DNA of 64,000 bases from Flavobacterium haoranii (GTDB taxonomy: Bacteria > Bacteroidota > Bacteroidia > Flavobacteriales > Flavobacteriaceae), in contig NZ_CP045292.1 of NCBI RefSeq assembly GCF_009363055.1, positions 1,302,001 to 1,366,000 on the forward strand, read 5' to 3'. The first letter of the stretch is position 1. Every line of letters starts with the position of its first letter. The translations under genes and the position numbers were made by a program. Under the pieces are notes generated by a model that saw nothing but the letters and a program-made list of their open reading frames with translations, made no database searches and had not been told where the DNA came from. Shown here in pieces: positions 63,916-64,000 of this stretch.

Positions 63916-64000
63916 CTATACGTTAAATCTAAAATGCATTACATCACCATCTTTAACAATATATTCTTTACCTTCAACTCTTAATTTTCCAGCTTCTTTT
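63916..64000 (-). CDS. ychF: Ribosome-binding ATPase YchF, C-terminal part (5' end outside window)
   Basis: Only the last 27 codons and the stop are in the window. They read KEAGKLRVEGKEYIVKDGDV, then MHFRFNV and TAG. The end DGDVMHFRFNV is the nearly invariant C-terminus of the YchF/OLA1 GTPase-like family (TGS domain). YchF is a ribosome-associated ATPase. The rest of the gene lies beyond 64000. Confidence 0.93.
   Translation of the reverse strand, partial: KEAGKLRVEGKEYIVKDGDVMHFRFNV

Overview
The window looks like a chromosome segment of a Flavobacteriaceae bacterium, most likely Flavobacterium or a close relative. It is AT-rich. Its promoters carry the Bacteroidota -7 box TAnnTTTG. It encodes a 951-residue CarB without the allosteric domain, a Rho with a long disordered N-terminal insert, 2TM-domain proteins, DUF4293 and DUF6095 proteins, and a Bacteroidota-type II-C CRISPR-Cas9 locus. 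No rRNA or tRNA gene was seen.

Layout. 1-3 kb: end of argH, an Lrp/AsnC regulator, ruvX and mqo. 3-10.4 kb: dapD, then a cluster for lipopolysaccharide or surface glycan assembly (GT9, sugar epimerase, two paralogous GT2 enzymes, a KdkA/WaaP-like kinase, a rhamnosyltransferase-like enzyme, a GT4). 10.5-22.4 kb: tsaC-like gene, cca, GNAT, ctaA, an Ntn hydrolase, a LytS/LytTR two-component operon with 2TM proteins and a TPR protein, a VOC protein, a pRiA4b-type protein, a nucleoid protein, and a small HNH-nuclease island. 22.5-32.4 kb: carB, rpmH, a membrane TPR protein, a lytic transglycosylase, rho, a phosphoesterase and small proteins. 32.4-41.4 kb: the complete type II-C locus, with the CRISPR array and cas2, cas1 and cas9 on the minus strand and a divergent tracrRNA upstream of cas9. 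41.6-52.7 kb: an unknown protein, truA, an MsbA-like ABC exporter, lpd, an RNA methyltransferase, a ZIP transporter, murQ and small proteins. 53-64 kb: a copper-handling operon (AraC-like regulator, P-type ATPase, multicopper oxidase), parC, parE, an outer-membrane protein and the end of ychF.

Two patterns cut across the window. First, eight reading-frame breaks in seven genes (mqo, GT9, rhamnosyltransferase twice, Ntn hydrolase, TPR protein, HNH nuclease, cas9) are each repaired by one extra A in an A-run on the coding strand. A systematic assembly deletion error explains all of them; programmed or transcriptional slippage could explain only some. Coordinates for these genes are given for the reconstructed gene. 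Second, short GC-rich dispersed words occur between genes, and one has inserted in frame into parE, flanked by a 6-bp direct repeat.

The CRISPR locus is the most interesting region. It has 21 canonical 46-bp repeats. The two repeats furthest from cas2 are 100-bp long forms carrying the same 54-bp insert, and a decayed third long form lies about 550 bp further out. The tracrRNA fixes crRNA polarity as plus, so the decayed end of the array is its transcriptional 5' side.
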